From: Xanthobacteraceae bacterium | GTDB taxonomy: Bacteria; Pseudomonadota; Alphaproteobacteria; Rhizobiales; Xanthobacteraceae | DNA: 64,000 nt | NCBI GenBank assembly: GCA_019635635.1 | Contig: JAHBZB010000002.1 | Coordinates: 643,204 to 707,203 of the forward strand | Direction of reading: 5' to 3' | Part shown: piece by piece, positions 17,643 through 26,912 of the stretch | Position numbering within the stretch: position 1 is the stretch's first letter | How the letters are laid out: each line of letters starts with the position of its first letter | Program-made: the position numbers and the translations under genes | The notes under the pieces: generated by a model | Databases searched by the model: none | Told to the model about the DNA's origin: nothing | What the model saw: only the letters and a program-made list of their open reading frames with translations

Positions 17643-17700
17643 AGAAAGGAATCCTGTTTGGTCAGGAGTCCTTATTATCTATTATCTGGGACGCGGCTTG

Positions 17701-17940
17701 TCAGCGGGCGACCCGGCACGCCCTCGCCTGATCCCGAAGCGAGAGCCATTCGGCGAGGGCCTCGTCGGTGCGGGGCGAGCCCGCGGCTACGAGCCGCTCG
17801 TCGCGCAACGCGCGTTGCCAGACGGCACTTCGCTCGACGATGACAGGACAGAAAACATCCGGCGCGCGGAACGAAGGCTCGCCCATGCAGAGCCGCGCGC
17901 CGAGCAGGATCAGTTCGAGACCGAGGCAAAGCGGGTTCAT
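17701..17940 (-). CDS. Small protein at the 3' end of the GTA/lysis cluster
   Basis: 79 residues with a hydrophobic N-terminal stretch (LCLGLELILLGARLC) and a charged C-terminus. Its ATG overlaps the stop of the upstream coiled-coil membrane protein (ATGA, 17937-17940), so it belongs to the same operon. Overlapping small membrane genes next to an endolysin and holin suggest a spanin pair, but there is no convincing lipobox and I do not recognise the family. It is the last gene of the phage-type operon. Confidence 0.6.
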   Translation of the reverse strand: MNPLCLGLELILLGARLCMGEPSFRAPDVFCPVIVERSAVWQRALRDERLVAAGSPRTDEALAEWLSLRDQARACRVAR

Positions 17941-18164
17941 GCGCTGCCCTCTTCAAGCCTTATCAGCACATCGGCGCGCGTCGAGAGCCTTGCCGCGATC
18001 TCCGCCATCTGCTGCTGCTTGTTCAGCGCTTCCAGCGCATGATCGAGTTCGGATCGCAGGCGGCCGATTTCGCGCTCGCCCGCTGTCTTGTTTCGTTCGT
18101 CGAGCCATTCGAGCAGAAACTTCGTCAGGAACGAGACGACGAAGCTGCCGAGGGCCTCAAGCAT
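17937..18164 (-). CDS. Small coiled-coil membrane protein, spanin-like
   Basis: 75 residues. One N-terminal hydrophobic segment (LGSFVVSFLTKFLLEWL) is followed by a predicted coiled coil (REIGRLRSELDHALEALNKQ). This is the size and layout of an inner-membrane spanin (Rz-like), but no sequence family is recognised. It overlaps the holin-like gene by 8 bp and the following gene by 4 bp. The role in lysis is inferred from position only. Confidence 0.6.
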   Translation of the reverse strand: MLEALGSFVVSFLTKFLLEWLDERNKTAGEREIGRLRSELDHALEALNKQQQMAEIAARLSTRADVLIRLEEGSA

Positions 18165-18600
18165 CGCTGTTTGAGACCTGCGGCAGCTTGGCCTGCAATT
18201 TCTCCGCGACCGCTTCCGGCGTGATGCCGAAATGGCGGATCGCGTCGGGCACGGCCTGCAACACGTAGTTCACCGCTTCGGCGAGCACGGCACTTTTCAG
18301 GTCGAGCTTCTTTCCGGCAAGCGCGCTGCCCGCCTTGCCGATCAACAAGCCGGCTCCGTTCGTCAGCGCGGTCTGGAGCGCGTCGCGGTGCGCGGCGTCG
18401 ATGTCGAGATTGAATTTGCGGCGGAGCAATTCCGCGAGCCAGCCGACGATGGCGGTCGCGAGCACCGAGACCACCGCGACGAGATAAGGCTGCAGCACAT
18501 TATATATGCTCTCAGCGGGCACGTCGGCCTGTGCAAAGGCGGGAGCCGTGACGAAAACAAAAAACGCGGCCGCGAGGCCGCGCAAGAAATAGCGCTTCAT
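18157..18600 (-). CDS. Holin-like protein (LL-H/superfamily 6 type)
   Basis: About 147 residues. A signal-like N-terminus (GLAAAFFVFVTAPAFAQA) is followed by a second hydrophobic segment (YLVAVVSVLATAIVGWLAEL) and an amphipathic C-terminal domain. The length and pattern resemble phage holins found beside amidase endolysins. ATG 18600 is spaced 5 nt from AGGTG; ATG 18603 directly before it is also possible. It lies just after the amidase gene. The holin function is inferred. Confidence 0.65.
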   Translation of the reverse strand: MKRYFLRGLAAAFFVFVTAPAFAQADVPAESIYNVLQPYLVAVVSVLATAIVGWLAELLRRKFNLDIDAAHRDALQTALTNGAGLLIGKAGSALAGKKLDLKSAVLAEAVNYVLQAVPDAIRHFGITPEAVAEKLQAKLPQVSNSDA

Positions 18601-18621
18601 CATTTCACCTATGGTTTGAAA

Positions 18622-19509
18622 TCAGTCGAGCCGCACGAAACCGCCGTGGACATAGCCGGTCGCGCCGAACGGCGTGACGACGCGAAGCCAGCCGGTGAGT
18701 TGATCCTTTTCCTGCACGTCAATCCGCGTGCCGTAAGGAATCGCCCCCTTGACCGCGAACTGGATGCCCGGGCCACCGCGCAGGTTGAGGCTGTCGGCAA
18801 TCACCGTCGCGTCCGGAAGAAACGAAGGCTTGGCCGTCACCGGCGCTTGCGGCTCCGGTTTCGTTTTGATCGGCGGCGGCAATTCGCCGGCTTCGCCGCG
18901 CACGATCGCCTGCATATGCGAAAGCGGGAACAGCGGATTGGTGTCGGTCTTCCGCCCCGGACAAATATGGAAATGCCCGAGCACCGTATTGATTGCGGGA
19001 TAGGCCGCTTTCAGCGCCGCATGCAGCGCAGCACTCGCCGCGATCTGCTTCTCGGAATAAGCGAGCCAGTAGTGATCGCCGTGTTCGGGCGTCGCGACGC
19101 GCGCAACCCGGAACTCGGAGTTCCTGTTGGTGTCGATCACGCAGACACCGGAATAAATGCCCTCTCCGATCTTGCGCAGATAGCCCGGATTGTCGTGCTC
19201 GATCCCGATTGCGAACGCGTTGAAGTTGTAGCGGTTGCCGTATTTCGAAGGCCCCGCGTGCCAGCATTGCACGTTGAACGGCGCGAGCTGCGTAATGCCG
19301 CCCCGCCAGTCGATCACGACATGGGCGGAGGCCGAAGCTACCGGCATCGTCAGCCAGCCGATGTCGCCCGACGGATCGAGCGGATTGCTCGCGGTGTCGT
19401 GGTCGATGATCGTGTCCGGATTCATGATGCCGGAACGGTTCGGCGTGGCGCGATAAGGAACCTGCTTGCCGCCGGCAAACAGGAGATGGTTCTGGATCGT
19501 CAGATTCAT
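18622..19509 (-). CDS. N-acetylmuramoyl-L-alanine amidase with C-terminal SH3 domain (endolysin)
   Basis: 295 residues. An Amidase_2 (AmpD-like) domain covers about residues 1-200, with zinc ligands apparent in IIDHDTAS and in GHFHICPGRKTDTNP. It cleaves the lactyl-amide bond between MurNAc and the stem peptide. A proline-rich linker leads to an SH3-type wall-binding domain (about 225-295; ADSLNLRGGPGIQF, GWLRVVTPFGATGYV). There is no signal peptide, so export would depend on a holin, which is the next gene. The ATG overlaps the stop of the upstream small gene (ATGA). Confidence 0.88.
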   Translation of the reverse strand: MNLTIQNHLLFAGGKQVPYRATPNRSGIMNPDTIIDHDTASNPLDPSGDIGWLTMPVASASAHVVIDWRGGITQLAPFNVQCWHAGPSKYGNRYNFNAFAIGIEHDNPGYLRKIGEGIYSGVCVIDTNRNSEFRVARVATPEHGDHYWLAYSEKQIAASAALHAALKAAYPAINTVLGHFHICPGRKTDTNPLFPLSHMQAIVRGEAGELPPPIKTKPEPQAPVTAKPSFLPDATVIADSLNLRGGPGIQFAVKGAIPYGTRIDVQEKDQLTGWLRVVTPFGATGYVHGGFVRLD

Positions 19510-19709
19510 TTCGGATTTGCCTTTCTTCGTGCCGGACGGCGAGAGAGCGTGCGCTTCCGTGGACGCCGGGCCGCTTCGCCGGGTGCTCTTTCCCGCCGTA
19601 CCAACCCGTGTTCAACAAGAACCCGTTCGATTTCCGTGATGCGGTCCGACACGCGGCGGCGCTCAGCGCGACTGCGCGTTTCCGGGCCGTGGGAAATTAT
19701 CGGCGGCAT
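19506..19709 (-). CDS. Small arginine-rich protein between tail fibre and endolysin
   Basis: 67 residues. The ATG at 19709 overlaps the tail-fibre stop (TGATG) and its end overlaps the amidase start by 4 bp, so it is translated as part of the operon. An N-terminal helical segment (SDRITEIERVLVEHGL) is followed by a very basic tail (RRPRKRTLSRRPARRK). I do not recognise the family. Nucleic-acid or lipid binding is possible from charge alone. The longer frame upstream to 19778 is tail-fibre sequence in another frame. Confidence 0.55.
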   Translation of the reverse strand: MPPIISHGPETRSRAERRRVSDRITEIERVLVEHGLVRRERAPGEAARRPRKRTLSRRPARRKANPK

Positions 19710-21670
19710 CAGTAAGCCCTCGCGGCAAGATCGTGAATTTTGCAACTCTTGTTGTTGTGCGTTTCGATTTTCCAGCAAAGCGATGTGCCGCTCCGGGCGG
19801 ATACGTCGATCGACGCCGCGCGGCAGACCGTTAGCGAACCGGCCGTTCCGAGTTCTTCGATCGATCCGGCGTCGAAATTTGCGCCGCCATCGATGGAAAC
19901 GGAAACGACGTAGTCCGTGTCCGGCGTCATTGCGTCGGCTTTCTCGATCACAAAGAACAGATCGATCGAGTCCGGCTCGGCGGAAAGACCGAACGTGTTC
20001 GAAATCGCGGTCATGTTGTTGACGGAGCCCGGACTATGCAGCTCATATTCGCCGAGGGAGAGATTGCTCCCCGCGCCGGTCGCGCTGACCGCAAGGCGGT
20101 AATAGCGATACGATCCCGGCGAGGCGACCGCGAAGGTTTTCAGTTCGCCAGAGGTGAATGACTGAGCCGCGCGGCTGTCGAGCGTGGACCAACTCGATGC
20201 GTCGTTCGAGCCGAGCAATTCCCAGGCCGTAGGCCCAAGCGGGGAGCCGTCGTTGCGCGCGCGCATCTTGTAAGACGCGATCGTCTTCGCGTTGCCGCTG
20301 CCGAAGTCGGCGTCGAGATTTTGCGGCACCGCACCGTTCGCAACCCACCAGGTGTTCGCGTTGCCGTCGGCTGCCTTCCACGCCGAGAAGCTTCCGGAAT
20401 ACTCCGTCGTCGCCGCCATGGTGACGCCGCTCGTGGTCGCAGCGGTCATGGCGGGCAACTGGTTGGCTCCGGAAGACGAGGTCGGCTTGATGACGCCCGC
20501 TTCCGAAGTATCCATCGCAGTCGAGCCGCCGGTATTGAGTCCGGTCGTGTCTTCGAAGCTGTCGGAAATCGCGCCGATCCAGTTAACCGATGCACCGGCG
20601 AGATCGGCGAGCCGCATCTGCAACTTTGCAATCGCGAGATGCAGCGGAGAAAGATCGCTGCTGCCGCCGCCAGACGGAGCCGAAGGCGCGGCAAGCGCAC
20701 GCCAGCGGCCCGCGCCGGCGTCGTATTGGAGCACCGCGCACTGGTTCGCGGCGAGCGTGATGTCGGCGGAAAGCGCGAAGCGGTTCGCAGCCGAGGACGC
20801 CGCATTTTCGTTTTTGAGCCGGAGCGGACTGCCGCCGATATTCTGAACGACCACGACGCGCCCCGCCGCACCCCCGGCAAGGCCGGTCAGGCTGCGGCTC
20901 GCATCGGTCGAAAGCCGCAGCACGCTCGCGCCGGAAAAACCCGCAGGCGCGTAATCATCCTGGTCGGCGCTGATTTCTGCCGGCGACACCTCTCCTTCCA
21001 GTGCCAACCCGCGCGCAAAAGAAACGCTGCCGCTCGCCGGATCGACGATCAGCGATTCAACCCAGTCCTCGCCGTCCGCCGAAACCTTGAGCTTGAAGTC
21101 GTCGCCGCCGACCAGACCGAACTCGGCACGGCCCTCGAAATCGTTCGAGAAAAATACCGATGCAGTGTTGCTTTCCGCTTCCTTGGAAATCTGGAGTCTT
21201 GCGTCGCCAGTGCCACCGTCGGCATCCTCAATCGCGGACAGCACGGCTGCATTGGAGCGCACCGCGAGGCGATTATCGCCTTCGGAAAGCGTGTTGACGC
21301 CGATGCGCGTGACGTCATCAAGGGAGACGGAGAGATCACGCAGGTCGCGCCACGCCTCGCCGTCGAAAACGACGAGAATTTCTTCCGCCTCGAGCCATGC
21401 ACGCCAGCCGGTGCGTGGCACGAGGAACTGCCAGGCAGCATCTTGATACGTGGCAACCGCGTTGTCGTAGCTCGCAAACGCGCCCGTCGCCTCGGGCGCA
21501 ACGATATGCCGTTCGCCCTCCTCCGGCGAGCCGGGCGGCAAGGACGAAATTGCTACCGCACTCAAATGGATCGCAGTGTCGAGAATACGCAGCGCTTCAT
21601 TGAGCGTGACATGCTTCTGCGCCTGCCCCGCTTCGAGAAACGGCAGGCCAAGGTTCGTCGTCTCGGACAT
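19709..21670 (-). CDS. DUF2793 tail fibre/adhesin with discoidin-like (F5/8 type C) domain
   Basis: 653 residues. The N-terminal ~110 residues are a DUF2793 domain (GLPFLEAGQAQKHVTLNEAL), a region often encoded beside GTA tail genes. The middle contains beta-rich fibre-like sequence. Residues about 430-560 read as an F5/8 type C/discoidin fold (AWKAADGNANTWWVANGA, PTAWELLGSNDASSWSTL, YRYYRLAVSATGAG), a sugar- or surface-binding module. AGGAAAA precedes ATG 21670. It is probably the receptor-binding or spike protein of the particle. It follows the GTA_TIM gene with an 8-bp gap. Confidence 0.8.
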   Translation of the reverse strand: MSETTNLGLPFLEAGQAQKHVTLNEALRILDTAIHLSAVAISSLPPGSPEEGERHIVAPEATGAFASYDNAVATYQDAAWQFLVPRTGWRAWLEAEEILVVFDGEAWRDLRDLSVSLDDVTRIGVNTLSEGDNRLAVRSNAAVLSAIEDADGGTGDARLQISKEAESNTASVFFSNDFEGRAEFGLVGGDDFKLKVSADGEDWVESLIVDPASGSVSFARGLALEGEVSPAEISADQDDYAPAGFSGASVLRLSTDASRSLTGLAGGAAGRVVVVQNIGGSPLRLKNENAASSAANRFALSADITLAANQCAVLQYDAGAGRWRALAAPSAPSGGGSSDLSPLHLAIAKLQMRLADLAGASVNWIGAISDSFEDTTGLNTGGSTAMDTSEAGVIKPTSSSGANQLPAMTAATTSGVTMAATTEYSGSFSAWKAADGNANTWWVANGAVPQNLDADFGSGNAKTIASYKMRARNDGSPLGPTAWELLGSNDASSWSTLDSRAAQSFTSGELKTFAVASPGSYRYYRLAVSATGAGSNLSLGEYELHSPGSVNNMTAISNTFGLSAEPDSIDLFFVIEKADAMTPDTDYVVSVSIDGGANFDAGSIEELGTAGSLTVCRAASIDVSARSGTSLCWKIETHNNKSCKIHDLAARAY

Positions 21671-21678
21671 GATTTTTC

Positions 21679-24600
21679 CTAGAGAGGAATGAGCGCGTTG
21701 CGTGCGCGGCCGGCACCGGCGACCGCGGAAAGTTGCGAGACCCGGAACGCGATCGAGGAAAGCGGCCCACCGAAGTCGACGGCCTCATCGGCGTTCACGT
21801 AGAGCGCCTGCGGTGCGTCTGTCTCGAGGGTGCGGACGACACCTTCGCCGTCGAGAATCTCCACGCGATAGGCTTCGCGTTCTTCGCCGAGCGGCACTTC
21901 AAGCGTGTCCCAGCCGTCACCGCCGCTTCGCGTGCGCCGGGTCCACGTCAGCACGATGCCTGCTTCGTTGCGTGCCGCCGCGAGATGAACCGGCGACCAC
22001 GGCAAAAGCGCGGTCGCGCCGACGGCGGTTTCGAACTCGGTCATCTGCGGCGATCCGACATCCTGCGTGGCCGGGCCGACGCGATATCGGAAGCTCCGCC
22101 CGATCAGATCGACGCCGCGTGCGACGGGTGCCAGCGCATCGTCGAGCAGGACGAACACTGCGCCTGTTTCATGCAGGGGCGGCATCGCCCATTCGCTGCC
22201 CTGTTGCCCGCGCAGGAGCCGCGACAATAAATAAGTGTCCGTTTCGACCAGTTCGGCACTTGCGAACTGGATCACTTCCCACGCGCCATCCGCATTACGA
22301 ATCGCGGCCGCATTCGCGCCGTCGAGTATGCGCAGATCGCTCTGCGAGACGAGCGCGCCGGAAGCGATCCGCACGCGGAAGCGGTTCGCATGATCCCAAC
22401 GCGCGACCGGACCTGCCGGCAACGGATCGAGCGTTTCGCCGATCACCGCCGGCACGTTCGCGAGCGCCACGCGCTCATAGGTTTCTCCGTTCGCCGAACG
22501 CCACACCGCCATCGCGCCCGGCCAGGGCGCGGTATGCACCGCAAGATGTTGCAACACCGGATCGCTGCCGTCGTGAAGCAGCGGAAGATCGAGCGTGATC
22601 GCTTCCGGCGGACCGGAAGCCGAAGGTGTCGCAATCGTGGCCGGCCTTGGACTACGCGCAGCGACGTTGAACACTTCCGGATCGATGCTGCGCGCCTTGA
22701 TCGCACGAGCGCCCGCATCCACCGCCTCGAGAATTTCGAGGCGCCGTATACGCCCGCGATAGTCGAGATCTACGATGTCGCCGGGCGACAGTGCCGCACA
22801 CGAGGGCGGCAGCGAAAATTCCGCGCGCTCCCTGCCGGCCCAGAGATCCTGCAACCAGATGTCAGCGGCGCGTTCGGCCGCCGCATCCGAAGTAATCAGC
22901 GCAAGATCGGCTTTGGATTCTCTCCGGCTATCGCCCGCAAGCCGCCGGGACAAAGCCGCAGCACGGCGGAAGTCGCCCGCAACTTCTGTGAAGCCGAGCG
23001 CGATCTGCACCGGCAATTCGGTCTCCTGCGCGCGAACGAAACGGCAATCGGCATTGTCGCCGTCAACCACAAGCTCTTCACCGGATAGCGTGACGATTGG
23101 ACCGCCGCCGCGCTGTCGGAAAACGATCTCGCCGTTCTCCTCGACTGCATCAAAGGTGAAAGCCGACGAAAGCGGCTCGATCGCACCGCGTGCCGACATC
23201 GGGCGATCGATGACATAGCCGTCTGCCGCGCCGCGCAGCCGCGAGGTATCGAAGGTGTCGACACCAGCGTCATCGAGAATCGCGCTTACCATGTCTTCGA
23301 GCGGCGCCGCGCCCAGGCGGCCGTTAAGCCAATGGCCGCTTTCCCAATTCGCGCCGTCTGCCCAAACGTCGCTTGCAAGGGGAAACGCGGGATAAGGCCG
23401 CGCATCCCACGCCCAGGGATAAATGCCTGCGGCGTCGATCATCCGGCCGTCGTAAAGCGCGGATGCGGGATTATCGCCTTCGCCCGCGCCGAATGCGGGA
23501 TCGAATTGCGCACAGATCGCCTCGAGATAGCGGCGCTGAATCAAATCATCGCGGCGGCGGTTCGAAAAATACGGATAGCCGCCGGAAGACGATTTCGCGT
23601 CGGGAAACACATTCGGCTGGTTCGCGCCTTTATCGACCGCCGGACAACCGGCTTCGGTCAGCCGGAGCGGCTTGCTTTGCGCAATCCACGCGGTCGGCTC
23701 GCTCGCCTCTTCTCCCCCAACTCGCTCAACGTGCGGCTCGCTCCACCAATGCCAAAGATCTTTCTGGCGGAACATCCACGGCTTCTCGAACCCGCCGTCT
23801 TCGATCGGCAGGCGCGTTTGTGCGCGGCGCGCTTCCTCGTCCGCATAATAGAAATCATAGGCTTCGCCGCCGCGCAGATTTTCGCGCAAGTAATCCGGCG
23901 CATAGATCGATTCCGCGAGCGCGGCGTCGAGATGTGCGTTGCCCTCGCGCCAGTCGGAAAGCGGCGCATAATAGTCGATGCCGACGAAATCGATATTGTC
24001 GTCCCCCCACAAGGGATCGAGCGGAAAACGGACCTCGTTCGCTTCCGCATCAACGACATGCGCGCCGTATTCGCTCCAGTTCGCGGCGTAGGAGAGTTTC
24101 GTATCCGTGCCCAGTATTTCTCGCGCTTCGGAGGCGAGCGAGACCAGTTCGTCCACGGCAGGATAAACGCCACTCGCCGAGCGAACCCGCGTCAGCGCTT
24201 CGTATTCGGAGCCGATCAAAAACGATTCGACCCCGCCTGCCAGTGCGCAAAGTTTCGCGTAATGCAGCACCATGCGGCGCAGCGACCATTCGGCGGGGCC
24301 GGAATAGATGACATTCGTTCCGCTAGCGGAAAAATCCGAGGCTTCCGCTTCGCCGAACAGCGACGCAACCTGCGTCGCGGCTTCCTCCGTGCCATCCGGC
24401 GAAGCTTCGCGGCCCGGCGCAGGATCGCAGGTGATCCGCCCGCGCCAGGGATAGACCGGCTGTCCGCTCTCGCCGTCATAGGGATTTTCCAGCGCATTCC
24501 CCGCCGGAATATCCATCATCACAAACGGATAAAGTGTGACCTCAAGGCCGCGCGCATGCAGGTCTTCGATCGCGCGCAGGACGGACGCATCCGATGGCGT

Positions 24601-25593
24601 GCCGCCGAAAGCGGGACGATCTTCGTGCAGGCTCACGGCTTCGGCGCTGCCACGCGAAAGGCCTGCGACCGACCACTCCGCGCCATGCGTCTGCTTGTCG
24701 TTGCGGTCGACCTTCGGGCGCACTTCGCATTCGCCAGCGCGCAGGTCGCTACCGAACCAGGCGACGACAAGCGCCACGCGCTGCAAATTCGGACAGATCG
24801 CCTGCAACTCGTCGAGCGAAGCGGTCCAGTCGCTTTCAGCAGAAGCGGTGTGCCGGTTCTCCGGCGCATAGACGCCATAACCCGCGGTGCGCGTGACCGT
24901 GAGCGGGTCGTAGCCGAACTCGGTCGCGCCGGGAATGATCGTGACCGCGCGGATCATGTTCTCGAGGCGGCCCACGGGGCGGATCACCTCGACCGAAACT
25001 TGCGGAATGCGGTTGCCGAAATTTTCGAGCGGCAGCCGCTCGAATACGATGTAGGCAAGGCCGCGATAGGCGGGCGCCTCGCCGAACGCCTCTTTCGCCT
25101 CGATCAGCGGATCGGGCAGCTGCTCGCCGTCGCCGCGATAGACGCGGTAGCTGTATTGACTCAGGTCGAGCTGCTTGCCGTCGACCCACATGCGGCCGAT
25201 GCCGGCGATCGGTCCCTCACATAGTCCGATCGCGAAATTCGCGAAGTAAGAATAGGTCGTGGTGGTGACGCGCGGACCACCGCCTTTACCCCCGCCCGCG
25301 CTCTCGCTCCGCGTCGAGATCACCTCTTCAAGTTTCGTTGCCCAGATCACCTGACCGGACATACGTGCACGGCCGTAAACACGCGGGATCGCGGCACCCT
25401 CGCTCGAGCCCATGACGTCGAGCGAAGCGAGACGCGGGCCTTCGCGATACTTGCGCGTGTTGTCGCCGAACAGCGCGCGGTCGATGACCGAACCTGCGAC
25501 CGCACCGACGAGGCGCCCGGCAACCGCGCCGCCCGCGCTAAAGAGCGCGCTGCCGGCGGACATGCCGGCGAACGATAAAAGAAGTGCGGCCAT
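21679..25593 (-). CDS. GTA-type baseplate/host-specificity protein with TIM-barrel-like domain (gp15)
   Basis: 1304 residues, the normal size for GTA gp15. The N-terminus has small hydrophobic Gly/Ala segments (GSALFSAGGAVAGRLVGAVA). A glycoside-hydrolase-like GTA_TIM domain occupies about residues 400-720 (NIDFVGIDYYAPLSDW near 535, LRLTEAGCPAVDKG near 648). Phage-tail hub and fibronectin-like beta domains follow to the end. It caps the tail and probably opens or degrades the wall at the recipient. No frameshift is seen. It is followed by the DUF2793 gene and preceded directly by the NlpC/P60 gene. Confidence 0.9.
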   Translation of the reverse strand: MAALLLSFAGMSAGSALFSAGGAVAGRLVGAVAGSVIDRALFGDNTRKYREGPRLASLDVMGSSEGAAIPRVYGRARMSGQVIWATKLEEVISTRSESAGGGKGGGPRVTTTTYSYFANFAIGLCEGPIAGIGRMWVDGKQLDLSQYSYRVYRGDGEQLPDPLIEAKEAFGEAPAYRGLAYIVFERLPLENFGNRIPQVSVEVIRPVGRLENMIRAVTIIPGATEFGYDPLTVTRTAGYGVYAPENRHTASAESDWTASLDELQAICPNLQRVALVVAWFGSDLRAGECEVRPKVDRNDKQTHGAEWSVAGLSRGSAEAVSLHEDRPAFGGTPSDASVLRAIEDLHARGLEVTLYPFVMMDIPAGNALENPYDGESGQPVYPWRGRITCDPAPGREASPDGTEEAATQVASLFGEAEASDFSASGTNVIYSGPAEWSLRRMVLHYAKLCALAGGVESFLIGSEYEALTRVRSASGVYPAVDELVSLASEAREILGTDTKLSYAANWSEYGAHVVDAEANEVRFPLDPLWGDDNIDFVGIDYYAPLSDWREGNAHLDAALAESIYAPDYLRENLRGGEAYDFYYADEEARRAQTRLPIEDGGFEKPWMFRQKDLWHWWSEPHVERVGGEEASEPTAWIAQSKPLRLTEAGCPAVDKGANQPNVFPDAKSSSGGYPYFSNRRRDDLIQRRYLEAICAQFDPAFGAGEGDNPASALYDGRMIDAAGIYPWAWDARPYPAFPLASDVWADGANWESGHWLNGRLGAAPLEDMVSAILDDAGVDTFDTSRLRGAADGYVIDRPMSARGAIEPLSSAFTFDAVEENGEIVFRQRGGGPIVTLSGEELVVDGDNADCRFVRAQETELPVQIALGFTEVAGDFRRAAALSRRLAGDSRRESKADLALITSDAAAERAADIWLQDLWAGRERAEFSLPPSCAALSPGDIVDLDYRGRIRRLEILEAVDAGARAIKARSIDPEVFNVAARSPRPATIATPSASGPPEAITLDLPLLHDGSDPVLQHLAVHTAPWPGAMAVWRSANGETYERVALANVPAVIGETLDPLPAGPVARWDHANRFRVRIASGALVSQSDLRILDGANAAAIRNADGAWEVIQFASAELVETDTYLLSRLLRGQQGSEWAMPPLHETGAVFVLLDDALAPVARGVDLIGRSFRYRVGPATQDVGSPQMTEFETAVGATALLPWSPVHLAAARNEAGIVLTWTRRTRSGGDGWDTLEVPLGEEREAYRVEILDGEGVVRTLETDAPQALYVNADEAVDFGGPLSSIAFRVSQLSAVAGAGRARNALIPL

Positions 25594-26025
25594 TCAATTC
25601 GATTCCGGAAAACGAAACGCGTAAGCGAGCCTGCGCCGCCACCAGCTTGCGAAATAAACTTCGGCGACCGCCGCGCCGTCATGGGCGTGGATCATGCGCT
25701 TGGGCGTCGCGATAATTGCGCAATGCTTCGCCGGCAGATGCGCGCGCCAGCGAAACAGGAGCACGTCGCCCGGCGCGATTTCGCCCAACGAAATCTCGAG
25801 CAAATGTCTTCGCGCCGCGTCTGCAAGCGTTTCCCTGGCGCCCGCCTCCGCCCAGTCGGCGGAATATGCCGGGGGCAATTCCGGCTCGCTGCCCTGTACC
25901 TCTCGCCACACGCCGCGCAGGAAACCGAGACAGTCGCAGCCGACACCTTTCAGCGAAGCCTGATGGCGATACGGCGTGCCGATCCAGCCGCGCGCGGCGG
26001 CGACAATCTCCCCGCTCTTCGTCAT
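25594..26025 (-). CDS. NlpC/P60-family tail peptidase (GTA gp14)
   Basis: 143 residues starting at ATG 26025, which overlaps the DUF2163 stop (ATGA, 26022-26025); the upstream extension of this frame is DUF2163 sequence. The NlpC/P60 fold is shown by the catalytic Cys in GVGCDCLGFLRGVW and the His in AKHCAIIATP. The family cleaves peptidoglycan stem peptides; in GTAs it is a baseplate component that opens the recipient wall. Confidence 0.9.
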   Translation of the reverse strand: MTKSGEIVAAARGWIGTPYRHQASLKGVGCDCLGFLRGVWREVQGSEPELPPAYSADWAEAGARETLADAARRHLLEISLGEIAPGDVLLFRWRAHLPAKHCAIIATPKRMIHAHDGAAVAEVYFASWWRRRLAYAFRFPESN

Positions 26026-26912
26026 CGAACCGGCGTCCCGTCGTTGCCTGGCTCGCCCGGTACCGCGTAGCTCACGAGGAAGTCGTTGCCCGGCAGATGC
26101 GGGAAGCCGCGAAAATTGAGCGTATTCGCGAATTTCGCGCGGCAAGTCTCGAAGCGCTTGTCGCAGCCCGCGGTCACGACGAACGCATCGCCATTCGCGA
26201 CCGGATTTGGAGGCGTCTGCCAAAGCGCGAGCGAGACAACGCCCTCCTCCGCGCGATGTGTCTTGATCTCGACTGCGACCCCTTCATTCGCGCCGCTGTT
26301 CCAGATCAGCTTGCCGCGCGTGAACCAATCGTCCTCGTATTCGTCGAGGCCAGTCACGCGAACGAGCGCCGCGCCTTCGATGCTTGCGACCGCACCGCCG
26401 CTGCGAAACTCCGGCGCATCGAGGTCGATGCCGCAGCGTGCATCGCCAAAATCGGCGTCGCAGGAACTTGCGAAGATGCGCCCGCGTTCCTGATCGAGCT
26501 CTTGCGCGAGTCCTCGGATTTCGACGGCGAAGGCAGCACCCTCGCGGCGGATCTCACCGACGTCGCCGCTTCGTTGCAGCATGCGGTTTTCGGCGTTCGA
26601 CCAATCGACCAGAAACAACTCGACGCGGGCGGCGTCATATTTTCCGGCGACGAGATCATTTTCCGAAATGCTTTCGTCGGAAAGCGCGCCGTGCAGCTCG
26701 CTTCCCGTCGCGGCGAGCCCGAAGCGGGATTCCACTTCCGTGCCTTCGAAGCCGGTGCCGGCGCCGAATAATGTACCGTCGAAGGAAATGTTTTCGTCAT
26801 GGTCGGTGAAACCGAGCACGACGCCGTCGCACCGCGAAATGCGCCAGCAGTTGCAAAGCGTGGTCGCGCCGCTTGCGAGATGCACGGCGAGGCCATCGGG
26901 AATAATCCTCAC
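26022..26912 (-). CDS. DUF2163/BR0599 tail hub protein (GTA gp13)
   Basis: 296 residues from the GTG at 26912, which overlaps the DUF2460 stop (GTGA). The N-terminal DUF2163 domain (WRISRCDGVVLGFTDHDENI) is followed by a C-terminal BR0599 domain (KRFETCRAKFANTLNFRGFP). Two Cys pairs, in SSCDADFGDARCG and AGCDKRFETC, could bind a metal or Fe-S centre. It sits between DUF2460 and NlpC as in R. capsulatus GTA. The frame continues upstream to 27410, but that part is DUF2460 out of frame. Confidence 0.9.
   Translation of the reverse strand: MRIIPDGLAVHLASGATTLCNCWRISRCDGVVLGFTDHDENISFDGTLFGAGTGFEGTEVESRFGLAATGSELHGALSDESISENDLVAGKYDAARVELFLVDWSNAENRMLQRSGDVGEIRREGAAFAVEIRGLAQELDQERGRIFASSCDADFGDARCGIDLDAPEFRSGGAVASIEGAALVRVTGLDEYEDDWFTRGKLIWNSGANEGVAVEIKTHRAEEGVVSLALWQTPPNPVANGDAFVVTAGCDKRFETCRAKFANTLNFRGFPHLPGNDFLVSYAVPGEPGNDGTPVR

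Noticed and set aside
23332-25224. 630-residue open frame on the plus strand
   Set aside because: It is antisense to the intact GTA_TIM gene and shows no domain; it results from codon bias of the real gene.
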